The notes under the pieces are model-generated. The model saw only the letters and a program-made list of their open reading frames with translations, was not told where the DNA came from and searched no databases. The position numbers and the translations under genes are program-made. DNA of 64,000 nt from positions 2,790,001 to 2,854,000 of the forward strand of contig JAKSGN010000035.1 in the NCBI GenBank assembly GCA_024180945.1, read 5' to 3'. The stretch is from Macrophomina tecta. Taxonomy: Eukaryota > Ascomycota > Dothideomycetes > Botryosphaeriales > Botryosphaeriaceae. Below are positions 1 through 12,221 of the stretch, in pieces. Position 1 is the first letter of the stretch; every line of letters begins with the position of its first letter.

Positions 1-729
1 ATTCTACCATTGAAGAACCCGTCCCCGCGATAACCATACTTCGGCGCCATCTCACCGATCGGGACGTCCTGCTGGCTCGCGTCCTTGAGCGTCGCGTGCT
101 GCATGCAGCTGCCCTTGCAGTTCGCCGTCTCATGCTTCTTCGTGAAGAGCAGCTCGCCGCTTACGGGCACGCAGTTCTCGTGTGGGACCAAGGTCGTTAG
201 AGTCGCCGGATCCGCCGTGTCCTTTACCATGCATACACCGAAGCGCACCGTGGCGGAGCGGTCGTCAAACGTGACGACGCCGCCGTCGCCTTGCACACAC
301 TATGATTGCCCGTCGACGACCGATTACGTTAGCGCCTCGACCGAGATCTGGTTCGTGTCTTCATTGAAGTTGACACGCAGCATCTTGGACAGCTTGCGCT
401 CCTTGTAAGGACGGCCGCCAAGCGATTCCTTCAGGCCAAACTCAGACTCCCAGCTGTGCCGAGAGGTTGGTGACGCTAGCTATACTGTTTCAGTCGTGAG
501 GTATGTTGGCGAGAATTGGAGAAGGATGCGGGGGCTGGGGACGTTGCCGGCAGTGGTAGTACTCTGTTCCGTTGCCGAACAAAAAGTGCTTTACAAGCTA
601 CACCATTGGGTCGCCTCCAAGAGGGCAGCTAGGGCATCTTTGGCGCTTGTCCGGCTCCACAGGTCCACCCTGTGCGCCGAGGACATAAACGCAGAGGGCA
701 GCCAGAAAGACTAAAGAAGACCGACCCAT
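1..729 (-). pseudogene. Broken gene for a secreted Cys-containing protein (runs off left edge)
   Basis: Reading the minus strand from an ATG at 729, the product begins with a signal-peptide-like stretch (MGRSSLVFLAALCVYVLGAQ) followed by PDKRQRCPSCP, which looks like a KR processing site and a CxxC pair. The frame then meets TAG at about 600, and coding-like sequence resumes in other frames. From about 450 to the left edge one frame reads coherently (GLKESLGGRPYKERKLSKML, then FDDRSATVRFGVCMVKD) but holds TAA and TAG stops near 300-330. At least one frameshift (about 445) and three stops separate the pieces, and no intron consensus removes them. I do not recognise the family. An extracellular protein is inferred only from the N-terminus. 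Some interruptions could be unrecognised introns, but the two stops inside the coherent block cannot. Confidence 0.5.
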
Positions 730-2451
730 CTTCACATCAAGGAGAATCAGCAAATAGCTGAAAAAAGCTGTGAGGAAGCTTATGAGAAGAGCAGCTGGTC
801 TTCGTGGAGTGCATTGAAGGCTCTGCCAAGGGATTCTTTATATCTGTGCTGCATTGCTAATTTTGAGCACCAGCGATCTTGATCACGCCTTGTACATGTA
901 CTCACGACTATTTGCTTACCAAGCCCCTGGCATGGCACGGCAAGCGGCCCGAAACCGTCAGGCGAAATGCAACAACTCAACCACATGCTTCAGCGTCGTG
1001 AGCCGTCTGTCACGGGAATATCCTAACATGTGGGCTTGATTTGGTACTCGGCATGTGTAAGACAAGCTCTCATTGGCTAGAGCAAGACAAAAACCTTCCC
1101 GAAGAAGTACTGCCAAGGAGTGAGGCTTGAGGGATCATGCGGCTCTGCGGATGCACCGGGATCTGGAGCGGACTCCAGGAGGGCACTGATGCCAAATATA
1201 GCATGGCGTGGCAAGCGGTTGTGAGATATAACTACGTTGAAAGTCTGTTATATTGTCGAACATATTGGCAACGGCGTTTCCTCCTCAAGGTTGTTTTTCG
1301 GGTGGATGTTAACTTCGGAGCATCACCTACAGAGAGATACTGCGTTGAAAGTTATACTGGCAGCAGCGACCGCAGTAACTGGAAGCTGTCATTTTGGGGT
1401 AATTGATAGTCGTGAATCAGTGGGGCATTGAGTCGCTTTGGTCAGCTTCCCCCTTCAGAGAATGATATGGCAAAGTCAGTAGTTACGCCTGTGCCCTGAC
1501 CTCCCGGCGTAAAACCTTGAGCCTCAGAAGCATCATTGGCGGCGCCAACTGAGTGCCACTAGTTCGAGCTTCCGCATTGAACGCAATGAAGTGAAAATCT
1601 ATGCAGAAATCATGGACGACCTGGCTCGCCCGCCTTTTCAGTCCTCTGCTGAAATTTCTTGTCTCTTCTTTTTCCACGTCGGCGCATTCATCATATCGTC
1701 CTCTCGGTAGAATTACGTCATTTTAGCTCTCCCTTCCACCTCCTCTCTTGATCCCTTGAACCAAGGCACGGCTAGGCCCTCACTGCTACAACTGCCTCCT
1801 CATTTTGACTTCCGACGCGCATATAAGGAGTGCCCGGCGGTCCATAAACTAAGGCTTGCCATAGCCAGTTCGCAGGGTCGTTCGCAGCAGTGATAGCTCC
1901 TTGTGGATCGCCATAGTGCGTTCGTGGCATGGTCGAGCAGAGAATCAAATACGTTTATCTTCTACAGCTGCGCACCAAAGCTTAGCGGATAATCTCGAGC
2001 CAGCGCGAAAGATTCGTGCGGTTTCGTCTCCTGTAGGCTGTAATTTTTAGGCCGCCATGTGCATTGAGCTATTTTCGACGCAGTAGTAGCGTGATTTAAA
2101 AAAAAAAAAAAAATATCAGGCTCACAATCCAGGAAGATGGCCGTCGTTTGCGGTATACCGAGGTCGGAATGGCAACAACTGAGGATAGTCACAAGCTTCA
2201 GCCGAGGTATTGAACATGACATGATCTGTCTGCGAGCGTCGGATGGCCGAAAGAGCCATCTGGCCGGCGAACAAGGCGTAGTTGGGCTTGTGCGTTTTCT
2301 TGCCCGATGCCCTCCACGTGCTATCAGCGGCGTCATGATGCGGCGATGAAGATAGGAAAGCGGCTTACAGATTGAATTCGAAGATGACAGTCTGCGACGA
2401 GATAGTGCCAAGACACACCTGCAACGAAACAGAGGCTCCTCGCAGTATTCT
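730..2451. other. Gene-free stretch
   Basis: No ORF here has a recognisable domain, a plausible splice structure or a coding-like composition. The longest (minus strand, 1962-2411) is low-complexity Ser/Arg sequence and looks like chance. The only notable element is a 17-nt A run at 2098-2114. Confidence 0.5.
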
Positions 2452-3424
2452 ATGGGGCGACTGTGGAAACGTCGGGACGCTCGCTGGTGGATGAGACATG
2501 CAGGTTTCCTCAGCGGTCACAGGGGTGCCTGCGTCGGTGAAAATCTTTACTGTGGTGAAGAGTATTCGTATCCAACCCATCCGCTAGTTCTGCCCGGCGC
2601 AAACCGCCAAGGCGCTCACAAGTCTACCGGCGATCGTGATTGCGTTTTGCGGGTGTACTGGGGCAGCCGGCAGGGAAAGCGCAGCGGGCGTTTCTTTTCT
2701 CTGCGCAACTTCAAGCTGCACCTGGACCAGATGGAAATCCTCGGGATGGATCCGGTGCCTCTGGCGCACCAGCTCGCAGGCGCTCTAGCGACGATGCACT
2801 GGGAAGCCGGCGTCGTCGCGCGGACCGCGGGGTTTGTGATCGGATCCGTTCCATCTAGTGCGTCAGCATTTCGTCCGCTCCCGGCCGCGACGCTGGAGTA
2901 TCTGCCGCCTGAAACGTACGCTGAGCGTTAGTCGGTCAACAGGCTTCCCTTGGTCTGTGGCTGCTCGATTTCAATCAGTGCGCTGGGATGAGCATGGGCG
3001 AGAAAGGCGTCGAAAGGGCCGTTGAAGCTTTCCGCGTTAATGATCCGTACTATCCATGTCCTCCAGTGGATGAGGTGTAAGAGACGACGATATGCAGCTG
3101 TCGCAAGGCTTTTATGGAAGGTATTTGAAAGCGTCGGATCGCATCTTGGCTGACCCCAGCATTCCGGACCGCCCTCCGGGACACTTCTTTGAAGGCGTTG
3201 AGTGGCACTGCAGAGAGAAGGCAAGGCGTAGACAGGCTGAGGAAATTGGCGACGAGGTGCAGCGTCGGGCGCAGAAAGATCAGAGAGAATTGATTCTAAC
3301 ATCGGAGAACCTGGAGAATCAGGCTTCTTTGGCGGGGGAGGCGCTCGCGGGGATGTATCCCGATAACGACTCGTCTCGAACTCTAATCGTGCCGTCCGCC
3401 ATTTCAGGATTGTATCTCCGCTAA
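2452..3424 (+). pseudogene. Broken DUF3669-domain gene
   Basis: Three pieces in three frames add up to the fungal DUF3669 fold. Frame 1 (about 2600-2840) reads RDCVLRVYWGSR, then FFSLRNFKLHLDQMEILGMD and LAGALATMHWEAG. Frame 3 (about 2946-3080) reads LWLLDFNQC and NDPYYPCPPVDEV, then stops. Frame 2 (3092-3424) reads YLKASDRILADPSIPD to a stop. The order and motifs (SLRNFxLHLDQM, LDFNQC, NDPYYPxP) match the family as I know it. The switches near 2931 and 3080 have no usable introns (the only GT-AG at the second is about 21 nt), so at least two frameshifts are needed. The N-terminal part of the domain is not recognisable. DUF3669 proteins are expanded, dispensable fungal proteins of unknown function. 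Confidence 0.7.
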
Positions 3425-3536
3425 GGGGCTGTTAGGGTCAGGGGGCGTAGTCAAGCTTCATAAGATCTTTGACGGCTCGTCGCTCGGTCAGAGCGAAAGA
3501 CCCGAGAGCCCCCCGACTACGAGTTAAAGTTGACAA

Positions 3537-5237
3537 ATGAGAAACAAGCAAGTAACTGTGTGTCATAACTGCAGAGCCCGTAAACTAGGCGTGAGTATAC
3601 CGGACAGTCAGCGGCCACCGCCCTCAATCTGACCGCGAGTCTAGTGCGATGGAAAGCGCCCGTCCTGCACGCAGTGTATTCTTACTCGACGGCAGTGTGA
3701 AGGCTACCAGCTAGAACGGAAATTCATTCTCGTCGGCTCCAAAGCAGCTGTTTCCGATCGCAAGCCGCCTGACTCACGCGCGCTTCAGAGAGGTCTTTTC
3801 GTAGACTCAGCAGTAGCCAAGCGTCCTGTCGGCGCAGCTGGTCTACATGCTATACAGTGGCCAATCGGTACAACAACTATTGCCGACTACGTCGCTGTAA
3901 CCCTCAATAGCTACCTTTCCCTGGAGCAGAATCATGGGTCTTTGCCCAACTCGTATACGAACCAAGTCTGTGGCGGCTGGGTAGAGATACTTCCAAGGCT
4001 TGCTGCTGAGGCACAGCCCGGTGATCTTCTCTCTGCAGCAATCACGGCGATTGGGGCTTCAATCCTTGACAATGTCTCGATAGGAGGTCGCGTGGATTAT
4101 CGAAGCCTGGAGGCCAACAGTTCTGCACTGCGGCAGCTGCGAAGGCAGCTGGCAATGCCGGCGCGGGTGTTTTCGATCGAGACTTTCGCCGCCGTAGGCT
4201 GCTTGGCTATGACGGAAGTGAGTTACCCTGCAGCTGTATAGGTAGAGTTGCAGTACCTTACCCCCATCAGTTGACATTGTCGTCTCCCGGAGACCGCATG
4301 CTTGGGCATTTGGCCGGTCTCAACGCGCTTTTGAAATCATGCCCACCCGAAATGTTCAGCTCAGGCATGTTCCACACAATATTTGTGGGGTGCAGACCAG
4401 TTCTTGTAAGGGGCCCCTGCTTGTCCCCTGTGGGATGAACTGTGCTTATCTAATTGTTTTGTTCAGTTCATAATGGCGCTCTTAATGCACAAAACGACGT
4501 TTCTTGCTCAAAAGGATTGGCTGAGAAAGCCATTCCGCCTGCATCCCCCCTCGGATATGCAGGTCCTCATAAGTGACACAGCCGCCCTCCCATCCGTACT
4601 AGAGCGTGCTGATCGTCTACACCACCTTCCGAATAAAGATGCCGACAAGGAGGGGCACCAGATCCAGAAGGCTTTGGCGGACATACTCTCCCGCCTTTCG
4701 GCATGGCCGGACCTGTCCGAAACCGAAGAATCAGACTTGCCCAATAATACTCAAGTGCCGCGAGAGCAATCGGCTGCGGAGACTCGCGCACCGAAGCCGT
4801 CTGTGCACTTTACAAATTCACTAGAGGTCAACCAACACCTGTATCTTTGGACTTTCAAGATAATCTGTCTTGTCAAGCTTCGGGAGGTTCGCCTCCTTCT
4901 GAAAAACCACCAGAACAGCAAAAACTTGCATGATGAGATCCTGAAGCTTGCGACTAGAATTTGTCACAGCGCAGATTACCTACTACAGGATGGGATGAAG
5001 CTGTACGGGGCAGTGGCTGTTTTGTTCCCGTTACAAATCGCCTCTGAAGCTTTTAGTGACGGCACGGACGCCAATCATGAGCACTTAGTGCACTGCAAGA
5101 GATTGATCGAGCGCATTCACGGTAAAGGGATCCACACTAAACCAGATTTTTTTCAGGGGTCTGCGGATGGTCAGAGTGCGGGGAAGACCGTGTCGGATGT
5201 CTCCTTCGTATCTGCTCACACGGGGTTTCCGTATTGA
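3537..5237 (+). CDS. Zn2Cys6 transcription factor with fungal-specific regulatory domain
   Basis: Four exons: 3537-3590, 3645-4217, 4271-4405 and 4467-5237, giving 510 aa. All introns (53-61 nt) are GT-AG and keep phase 0. Splicing exon 1 to exon 2 creates a perfect binuclear zinc cluster at residues 9-36: CHNCRARKLGC, then DGKRPSC, TQC and ILTRRQC, i.e. C-x2-C-x6-C-x6-C-x2-C-x6-C. Without the first intron the motif is destroyed. The middle region (AGLNALLKSCPPEMF, then IFVGCRPVL) resembles the Fungal_trans_2/DUF3468 type regulatory domain, which has alpha-helical repeats. The protein is expected to bind CGG-type half-sites in the nucleus. Its target is unknown. It lies just downstream of a dead DUF3669 gene, with nearly 1.8 kb of gene-free DNA on its other side, so neighbours give no hint. 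Confidence 0.85.
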
Positions 5238-7034
5238 ACAAATTACAAGATAACGTCGTGCCAGCCACTCTGGTCTCTCTCCTGAAATTTCTCGCTTGGG
5301 TTGAGGGTTGCGTCCTAACTGCGAGACTGTTCACCGAAATTCCTCTTTGGCTCTAGTACAACACTTTTCCGGTTGGTTGTTCCGCCAAGAACGCTTCAAT
5401 TGTCAGGGTTTTGTCAGTGCTCAAATACAAGCAAAGCACGCCACCACAGGTATCCGCTGTCCAATGAGCATGTTAACAACGGCACCGACGGCCAGGTTCA
5501 CCCACCCCGCCAGCTTATCCCAGGCCTCGCTACCCTGCCCCACTCGGATCGGCTCACTGTTTCGGTGTAACAGTGACGGTTAACTCTGGCAGCAGCCTCG
5601 GGCATAAGCGACTGTCTTGAATCATGCTGCCGGCAGGGTGTGAGCTCCGTCCCAGGGCCTAGCTTTAGAACAGGTCTTGCCCTTCAGCAATGTCATCCGT
5701 ACTGAAAACTTCTTCCTAAAGTCTTGCGAGTTCACTCAACCTCCGAAAAGTGCGTGGATGCTGCAATGAGTCCGTTTCTGAGAAGCCATGGGGTATTGCC
5801 TCCTTATCAGCCCACGCGGGGTTACGAGGTATTGGCTTTCTTCCTGGGGTGGTCGTCGGCGAGGTTTTAGAACTAAATGGATAATCCCTCTGAGGATCGC
5901 GGACCTGCCGGCTACCTCATAAAGGGCGAGACGGCGCTAAGCTATGTTTGTATATATTCTCATTTGTGCTACTGCTGCTACCCCGCTGCTGATATTCGGC
6001 CACAGGGTGTATGTAAATCGCCCAATGGTTTTCTGCAAAGACTTGCCGATCGCATACAGTCCTCTATCGTGACCCAGCCTCCTATGACGCGTTCCTTATC
6101 CGCAGCCTTAATTGTCGACAAGCCATTGAAGTTAGAGCCGACAATTATGAAACAGTCTCCAGCATGTAGTTGGGGAATATAGCTTTGTCCTCATATGGCA
6201 GCGTACCTACTGTTTGGAAGTGGGATTAGTTGGAGAAGTGTCGCGGATGAATGCTCAAGAAGGCGCTAATGAACTTATTTATTGGCCGGAGTTAAAGGGC
6301 AGATATTGTTCTACCGAAGGAAGCAGAGAGTTATGAGGTCCTCCGGAATGGCTGAAATTTCAGGAACAGCAGATTCCGGGGAAACCAAATTCGCATTTTG
6401 GCACATATTTATTCATTTAAGCCAATAACATCTGCACGATGCAAACCCTCAGAGATGCTTGTAAACAGCTTTCGCAATTATTATTATTTTTTTGCGAGCC
6501 TCGTCGCGTTAAATGAGCACGCTAACTGAGCCAAATTGCGAAGTTGTGTGTAAACTGCTAGAACTTTCAGGTGAAGGCCGGAGTTGGCTTGTGCGAGAAA
6601 ATGTATTGCTACGCGGATAGCGTCGGGAGCGGCCAGGGCCCTTTTTGCGAGGCAGCGGCAAAAGATCCTTTCAATAGGGCTTTTTTTTTTTTTTTTTTTT
6701 ACCGCATACAGTACTTGGGAACATTGCCGAGTGATCTAATTTCATAGGGACACTAGTCCATAAACCCACCGCTGCATTCGCTCGTCGTATTTCTTGATTG
6801 TTTTGGCACTACAAGTCACTTATTGCCGTTTGCAACGCAGAGATTTCGGCCCCCAACGAGAACTCCACAACAGGAAGATTCCTGCCTTCCAATTGGTCGT
6901 CCGCTTTCTTAAATGCCCAAGCGAGAATCGGGCGCGCCCTCGCCTTCCCGTCCGTGAGTCACTGGGCAGGAAGGATCACTGATGGATGCCTACAGCCAAA
7001 AATAGCCCCCAGACCACTGTGAAGGACTCATACG
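5238..7034. other. Gene-free stretch
   Basis: I see no supportable gene. A 20-nt T run lies at 6681-6700. The 101-aa ORF at 5877-6182 has no domain and unbiased composition. The right part presumably holds the promoter of the large gene at 7035. Confidence 0.5.
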
Positions 7035-10000
7035 ATGGAGGTTAAAGCCTTTGGGCAATCCCTTGCTGCAAATTTCACAACAGTCAACTGCGCTATGGCG
7101 GACGCGCTGCCCTCTTACAAGGTACTCCGGGATTCCAGTCCTTCTGAAGTCGTTTCGATCTTTCGCAACGCATTGTTCTCGGCCCCGCACGAAGCCTTCT
7201 CGCAGCATCTCCTTGCTGGGGTAGTTCAGGGGTCCATCCTGCCCCACACTTTTGAGATCTGGATTGGCGTTTCGAAATCCCCCGTCCCGATCAAAATAGC
7301 ACTTACGCAGCAAGGCTCGCTCAAAGTCCGCCGCGCAGCAATACGGCAGTTCGGCAAGTGCTTGAAGTCGGAGGAATGGAGGGAAACGTGGGATGGGCTC
7401 GGCGGCGTCCCAGGTCTTCTGGACCTGCTAAGTGGCCTTTCCGTCCTCGAAGTCAAGGAATTCTGTGGAACGGTCCTCTGCTCCGTCAAAGGAAGCGGCA
7501 AAGCAGAGAAGCGGCAAGCGATTTTCCAACTTCTGCGCTCGTTGTTGACGGGTCCGCTATTGCCCACAGAGGGAACTACCGCGCCGCATCGGGATCCGGA
7601 TGAGCGTCCATTGACAAAGTACTACGAACGTCTTGTCAGGAAATGTCCCCTCGAAGTTGTGGAGGATATCTACTTGCGAAACGTCGATGAGACCTCCGGG
7701 GAATCCAAATTCGACCTTTTGTCTACCGGCTACATGGTTCGCAACCATCGCGACTTCATGGAGCGCTTGGCCATCCAATCAATCTTCGAGCCCAGGAGCG
7801 GACGCACCCCACCGGAAAATGCTCCTGGTCTACGTGAGCTGCTGCAGGGCGGCTCTTCTGGTTCCAGAACGGAGCCAAAGTTCTCCACGTCTATGCGATT
7901 CGCCTTGGATCTACTCAAACGGTTAGCAAGCGCAGAACACGCCAACTTTCCCGACGAGCTCTTTTCCGAGGGCTTGGCGGAGCCTCTGCTGAGGAAATGC
8001 AGGAAAAAGAATGTGCAGTGGGAACGAATTCTTGAGATCGTCAAGCTCACAGCAGAGTACCTGTCGCGTAGCCCCAAGGCAGTTGCTGCACTACAAGAGA
8101 AGAAAAGAGGATACTCTTCCTACCGCCACCGCCCCGCCAAGAGGTGCTTACTGGGCTGGACTGCTGAACTATGGACAGCACATCCCGCAGAGTTTGAGCA
8201 ACCGCTCCAACTTTTGATCAAATTGTCTCACAGGAAAGGATCGGGGGTCGATAGCTTCATGTTCGATGGTATATCCGAAAAAGCGCGTTATAGACTGCTT
8301 CGCTTGTGCTTTATTTCAGTTGGCTGGGGAGATCTCGACAATGACAGTCATGTCAAGGGCATGCCCAGCGAATATTGGAAGCCCCCAATTTTTTCCTGGC
8401 TCAATATTGATGACGCCTGGGCGTTGTGCCAACGGTTGTCCAACCTGGGGATCTCAGCCTCGCAGATATCTCCAGACCCTGAGAAATTCATGTTGTCCTT
8501 GCTGCAAAGAAGAAGCAACAACATGGAGGCATTGCAGCTCTGCATGGAAGGTCAGTTCCTTTGCCCGTTTCTTGGCAATGAGTAAGCTAACCATCCCGTA
8601 GAGTTTGAGAAGCACAAGAAGAAGGCAATGTCAAGCAGGGAGCAGAGTGATCGAGCGTCCCATGCAAGGCAAGCGCTAGATTTGGCCATCGCCAGCAAAT
8701 CATTGGGAGTGTATAAGGATGCTGTGCTGTGGGCCCGCCGCTTCATCCGGGACGCGGTATGTCATGAAAAACGCTGCGCTCTGGTTTTCCTGAAACTGAC
8801 TTGACTGCAGCTCACCATACCCGAACTGCATCAACGCAATTCGTACGAGGCCAGGTACCTGCTCACTGGCGATCCCGGAAACCTTGAAAGTGACAAGCAT
8901 ACTGTGACCAGCCTCCGGGATCAAGTCGTTGAAGCTAATGAAATCCTCTGGATTCACCTGGAGACGTTTCTGATCGCCTTGCGCGAACCCGCATTCAACG
9001 TGACCTTCTGGACCAGCACGTTTGCTCTGTTTCAAAATGTCATCGATCTACGGCAGCGCGTTTATTCCCAAGCGCTCAAAGAAACAAAAAGGTTTTCCGA
9101 GGAAGACATCTACAAGATCCTGTGGGAGGATACTCTGCCCCTCCTTGTCAAGGCCGAGAAGGTTGTCCTGCAACCGGGCCATGAGCGTCTTGGAAGGAAC
9201 AACACAGGCGGCATCCTTGGGCTTCACAGTTGTATCCAAGTGACTGATGGCCAAGCTTCGACCTATCAGTTCTTTGATGAACTGGCCAAAGCGCGTGATC
9301 AGTTGTGGCAGGAATATCGACCTACCATTCTGCCGGCCGTTGCCGCTCTCCCGGAACCCTACCCTCACGGCCTCCCAATCGAACACTTGACCAGCTGTTT
9401 CAGGATCAGGTCTTCGCAGCCGGAGAAACTGACCCCATACATCGCATCACGGGCTCGGGCGGTCCTATTCATGGACCCTGGGCGGGCAAAGACCTCATTT
9501 CCGGAGGATGAAGAGATGCGGACGGCTATTGGGGAGTTCGTGGACTCCTACCAGGAGGCTTTGGAGATTTACATACCAAAGGCTCTGCCCCAAGAGGAGA
9601 AACGCAAGCGCGTTGAAGAAGTCTGGAATCATGCCATTGGACCGCTGAGCGGAGATCGAATGACTCTGGCCGAGGCATATCGATATTGGAGAGAAAAAGG
9701 TTCCGGGAATGAGCGTGTGGAGTTTTGGCCGGATGCCTCAACTGAGGCGCCGGGTCAGCCCGAGCCGCTGCAATATGACCTTAGGGTCCCAAAGGTTGAA
9801 GACCCGCGTGAAATTGTGGAATGGAACCCAATTCCGCCTCCAGTGACACCAATCAAGGAACGGAAGCTGAGTCTGACATACATCGATGTTGCAAAAGCAA
9901 TATCGTGTGATAACGGCCTGCGTGTCCGTTCTCCATGGAAAGATATCCACCCAACCGTACCAGGTGTCCCAGCTCACCAGCTCTGTCGCATGGTAAAAAT

Positions 10001-12221
10001 GAGCAGGGCTGAGGACATGGAATTTGATGTTGTACTGGCTCTTCTTCTGCTAGATGCGAAGAACGGGGCCAAACGCAGGATCCTAACAACCCCATTCCCG
10101 TCTGAAGAGGATATTCGATATCCATCGATATACCTAGATGAACAATATCTCGCCAGAACTAACATGAACATCGAATCAGCCTTAGACGATCTTAGGCGCC
10201 GTCGCGAGGTAGTACCGCCTGCCCTACTAATAGAGCTGACACGGAGGTCTCTGGAAGCACTGAAGGGCCCGTCTATGCCAACCAACGCATCCATTGATGT
10301 AGAAAGAATCGCATTCGGACTCATCAACGTCCTTACACAGTGCGATTGCCCAAATCTCTCGGTTGAGCTCTCAATCACAACAATTCTTAGTAGACCTGAC
10401 GCAAGCTCATGGCATCGGCAACTCATGTCTTCAGGCCTACTGCGTCGCCTCCCCCGGGATCAGGCTCAAGCTTGTATGGAAAATTTCGCCACCGCTATCT
10501 TGGACAGACTTCAAGAGCAGGAAGCTGCAAAATCAGATATAGGAGCGGCGAAACAGGAGGAGGCAGCCGCAAGCAGCCAAAAGTACGTGAAAGTGACTAC
10601 GGTCAAGCATCTGGCGCAGCTACTCAAATCCACCGACTTCATCCCGCAAGGACGCGCCATTTCCATCCTCCAACGGCTGCTCCACGGAAGCCCCCACACC
10701 GACATCCGGGCCGCCGTGATGGACTCTCTCCTCAGCATGCTCTCCGCCACGGACGCCTCCATGAATGACCGCATTATCTCCGCTCTCGAGACCATTGTCC
10801 CCATATTGGGCAGCCTCGACGGGCGATATGCAATGACCGAGGAAGCATGGCAGCACGCTGAGCATCACGACGCGCTCCCGGACCTGCCCAACCACGGCTT
10901 GACCCGCAACATGCCGCCGCTGCTCGCCGACCTCATCGTCGATTTCCTCGGCCAGCCCCGCTGGCGCAATGCCTCCGCCCAAACCCCCTGGCGCGGGCCC
11001 CTCACCCACCGTGTCATCCTCCCCGCCCTCGACCTCCTCACCGCCCACACAACCCGCTGGCTCCGCCTCTTCCTCCGCCAACGCCAATCTCTCCTTCCAG
11101 CCTCCGCCCCCGTCCTCACCACCTCCGACTTCCCTCCCATCCCCTTCGACCCTTCCATCTACGCCACCCTCCTCGCCACCGGCCCATCCCACCTCCCCTC
11201 CACCCTCCTCACTTCCCTTCACGACTACCACCTCTTCTCGCTCCGCGCGCCCTCCCCCGCTCTCACCCAGCTCATCGGCGCCCTCCGCGCCACCACAACC
11301 ACTGGCCACCAATCATCATCTTCCTCCTCTTCTTCTTCTCCCGCAAAACGGTTCCTCGCCCTCTTCGCGCCCTCGGGCCCCAGCGCCCTCAGCCACATGC
11401 GCTCGCCCCGCACCATCCTCGACCTGCACGCCTTCCTGCGCACGCGCCCGCCCGCGCCGGCCGCCCACGTCGTCGCCGCCGGCGACGCGGGCATCACCTT
11501 GCCGCTCGCGCAGGCGCTCCTGCTGGCGCAGTTCGACGCACTGCTGCGCCACGCCGTCTCCGGGGCCGCGGCCGCGTCCGACCTCGACGGCGGGGCGGCG
11601 CGCCTGTACCCCGCGCTGCAGCGCTGGATCGCGCGCTTCGAGGCGCCGCGGTCGCCGGGGGAGCGGCGCGTGTGGCGCGAGCAGGCGGGGCCGGTGGTCG
11701 CGGAGGTGGTGAGGAGGGTGGGGGCGATGGGTGGTGGTGGAGCAGCGGGCGTGTGGAGGGGCGTGAGGCCGGACGTGTTGGACTTGCGGGTGTGGTTGCT
11801 GCCGTGGGCGGATGAGGTGGATGCTAGCGAGAGGGAGGATGCATGTGGGCGGTTTGCGGAGGCGGTGGAGGGGTTGCTGGGAGAGGTAGTGTTGGGGGAG
11901 ACGGGCGGGCTGTATCATCGGCGGTTTGAGAGGGTAAAAAGGGAGGTGCTGGGGAGGGTGAAGGGTGGGCGGGAGAGGTGTGCGGTGGCGTTGGCGTTAG
12001 GGAGGGGGGAGAAGGGCGAGACGGTGTTGGGTGGATTGAAAATTGAGTTGGCGGAGGAGTTGTTGGCAGGGTTGGACTGGGAGAAGGAGGTGGAGGAGGA
12101 GATGAAGAAGAGGCTGGAGGTGTTGGTAAAGGGGTCGGTGAGCTCGGAAGATGAGGACGTGAGGAGAATAGCGTATGAGCTGGCGGGCAAGTGGCGAGTT
12201 TATGAGTGGCTGAAGCCTTGA
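7035..12221 (+). CDS. Very large conserved fungal protein of unknown function (1693 aa)
   Basis: Exons are 7035-8550, 8602-8756 and 8811-12221. The introns are 51 and 54 nt, and the second ends CTGACTTGACTGCAG with a CTGAC branch point. The joined frame is open throughout. The sequence is mostly amphipathic helix with repeated short Leu-rich helices (for example LSVLEVKEFCGTVL, LLSMLSATDASMND), suggesting an ARM/HEAT-like alpha-solenoid; this is an inference. Residues near 1425-1435 are a Ser run (SSSSSSSSS). I do not recognise a catalytic motif. An alternative start at 7095 (MADALPSYK) is equally good in context and would drop 20 residues. Third-position usage changes sharply within exon 3: C-ending codons dominate at about 10.9-11.65 kb, then G-ending codons to 12.2 kb. 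This creates long shadow ORFs on both strands. Confidence 0.85.

Noticed and set aside
1962..2411. 149-aa minus-strand ORF
   Set aside because: Contains a Phe run encoded by the 17-nt A run; no domain.
4218..4245. 28-nt intron in the Zn2Cys6 gene ending at TAG 4245
   Set aside because: Too short; the 53-nt alternative ending at 4270 keeps phase and gives a better protein.
10620..11918. Long overlapping ORFs (+ strand 247 aa, - strand 230 and 200 aa)
   Set aside because: They shadow the 1693-aa gene; low-complexity Pro/Ser or Gly/Glu sequence caused by its extreme third-position GC.
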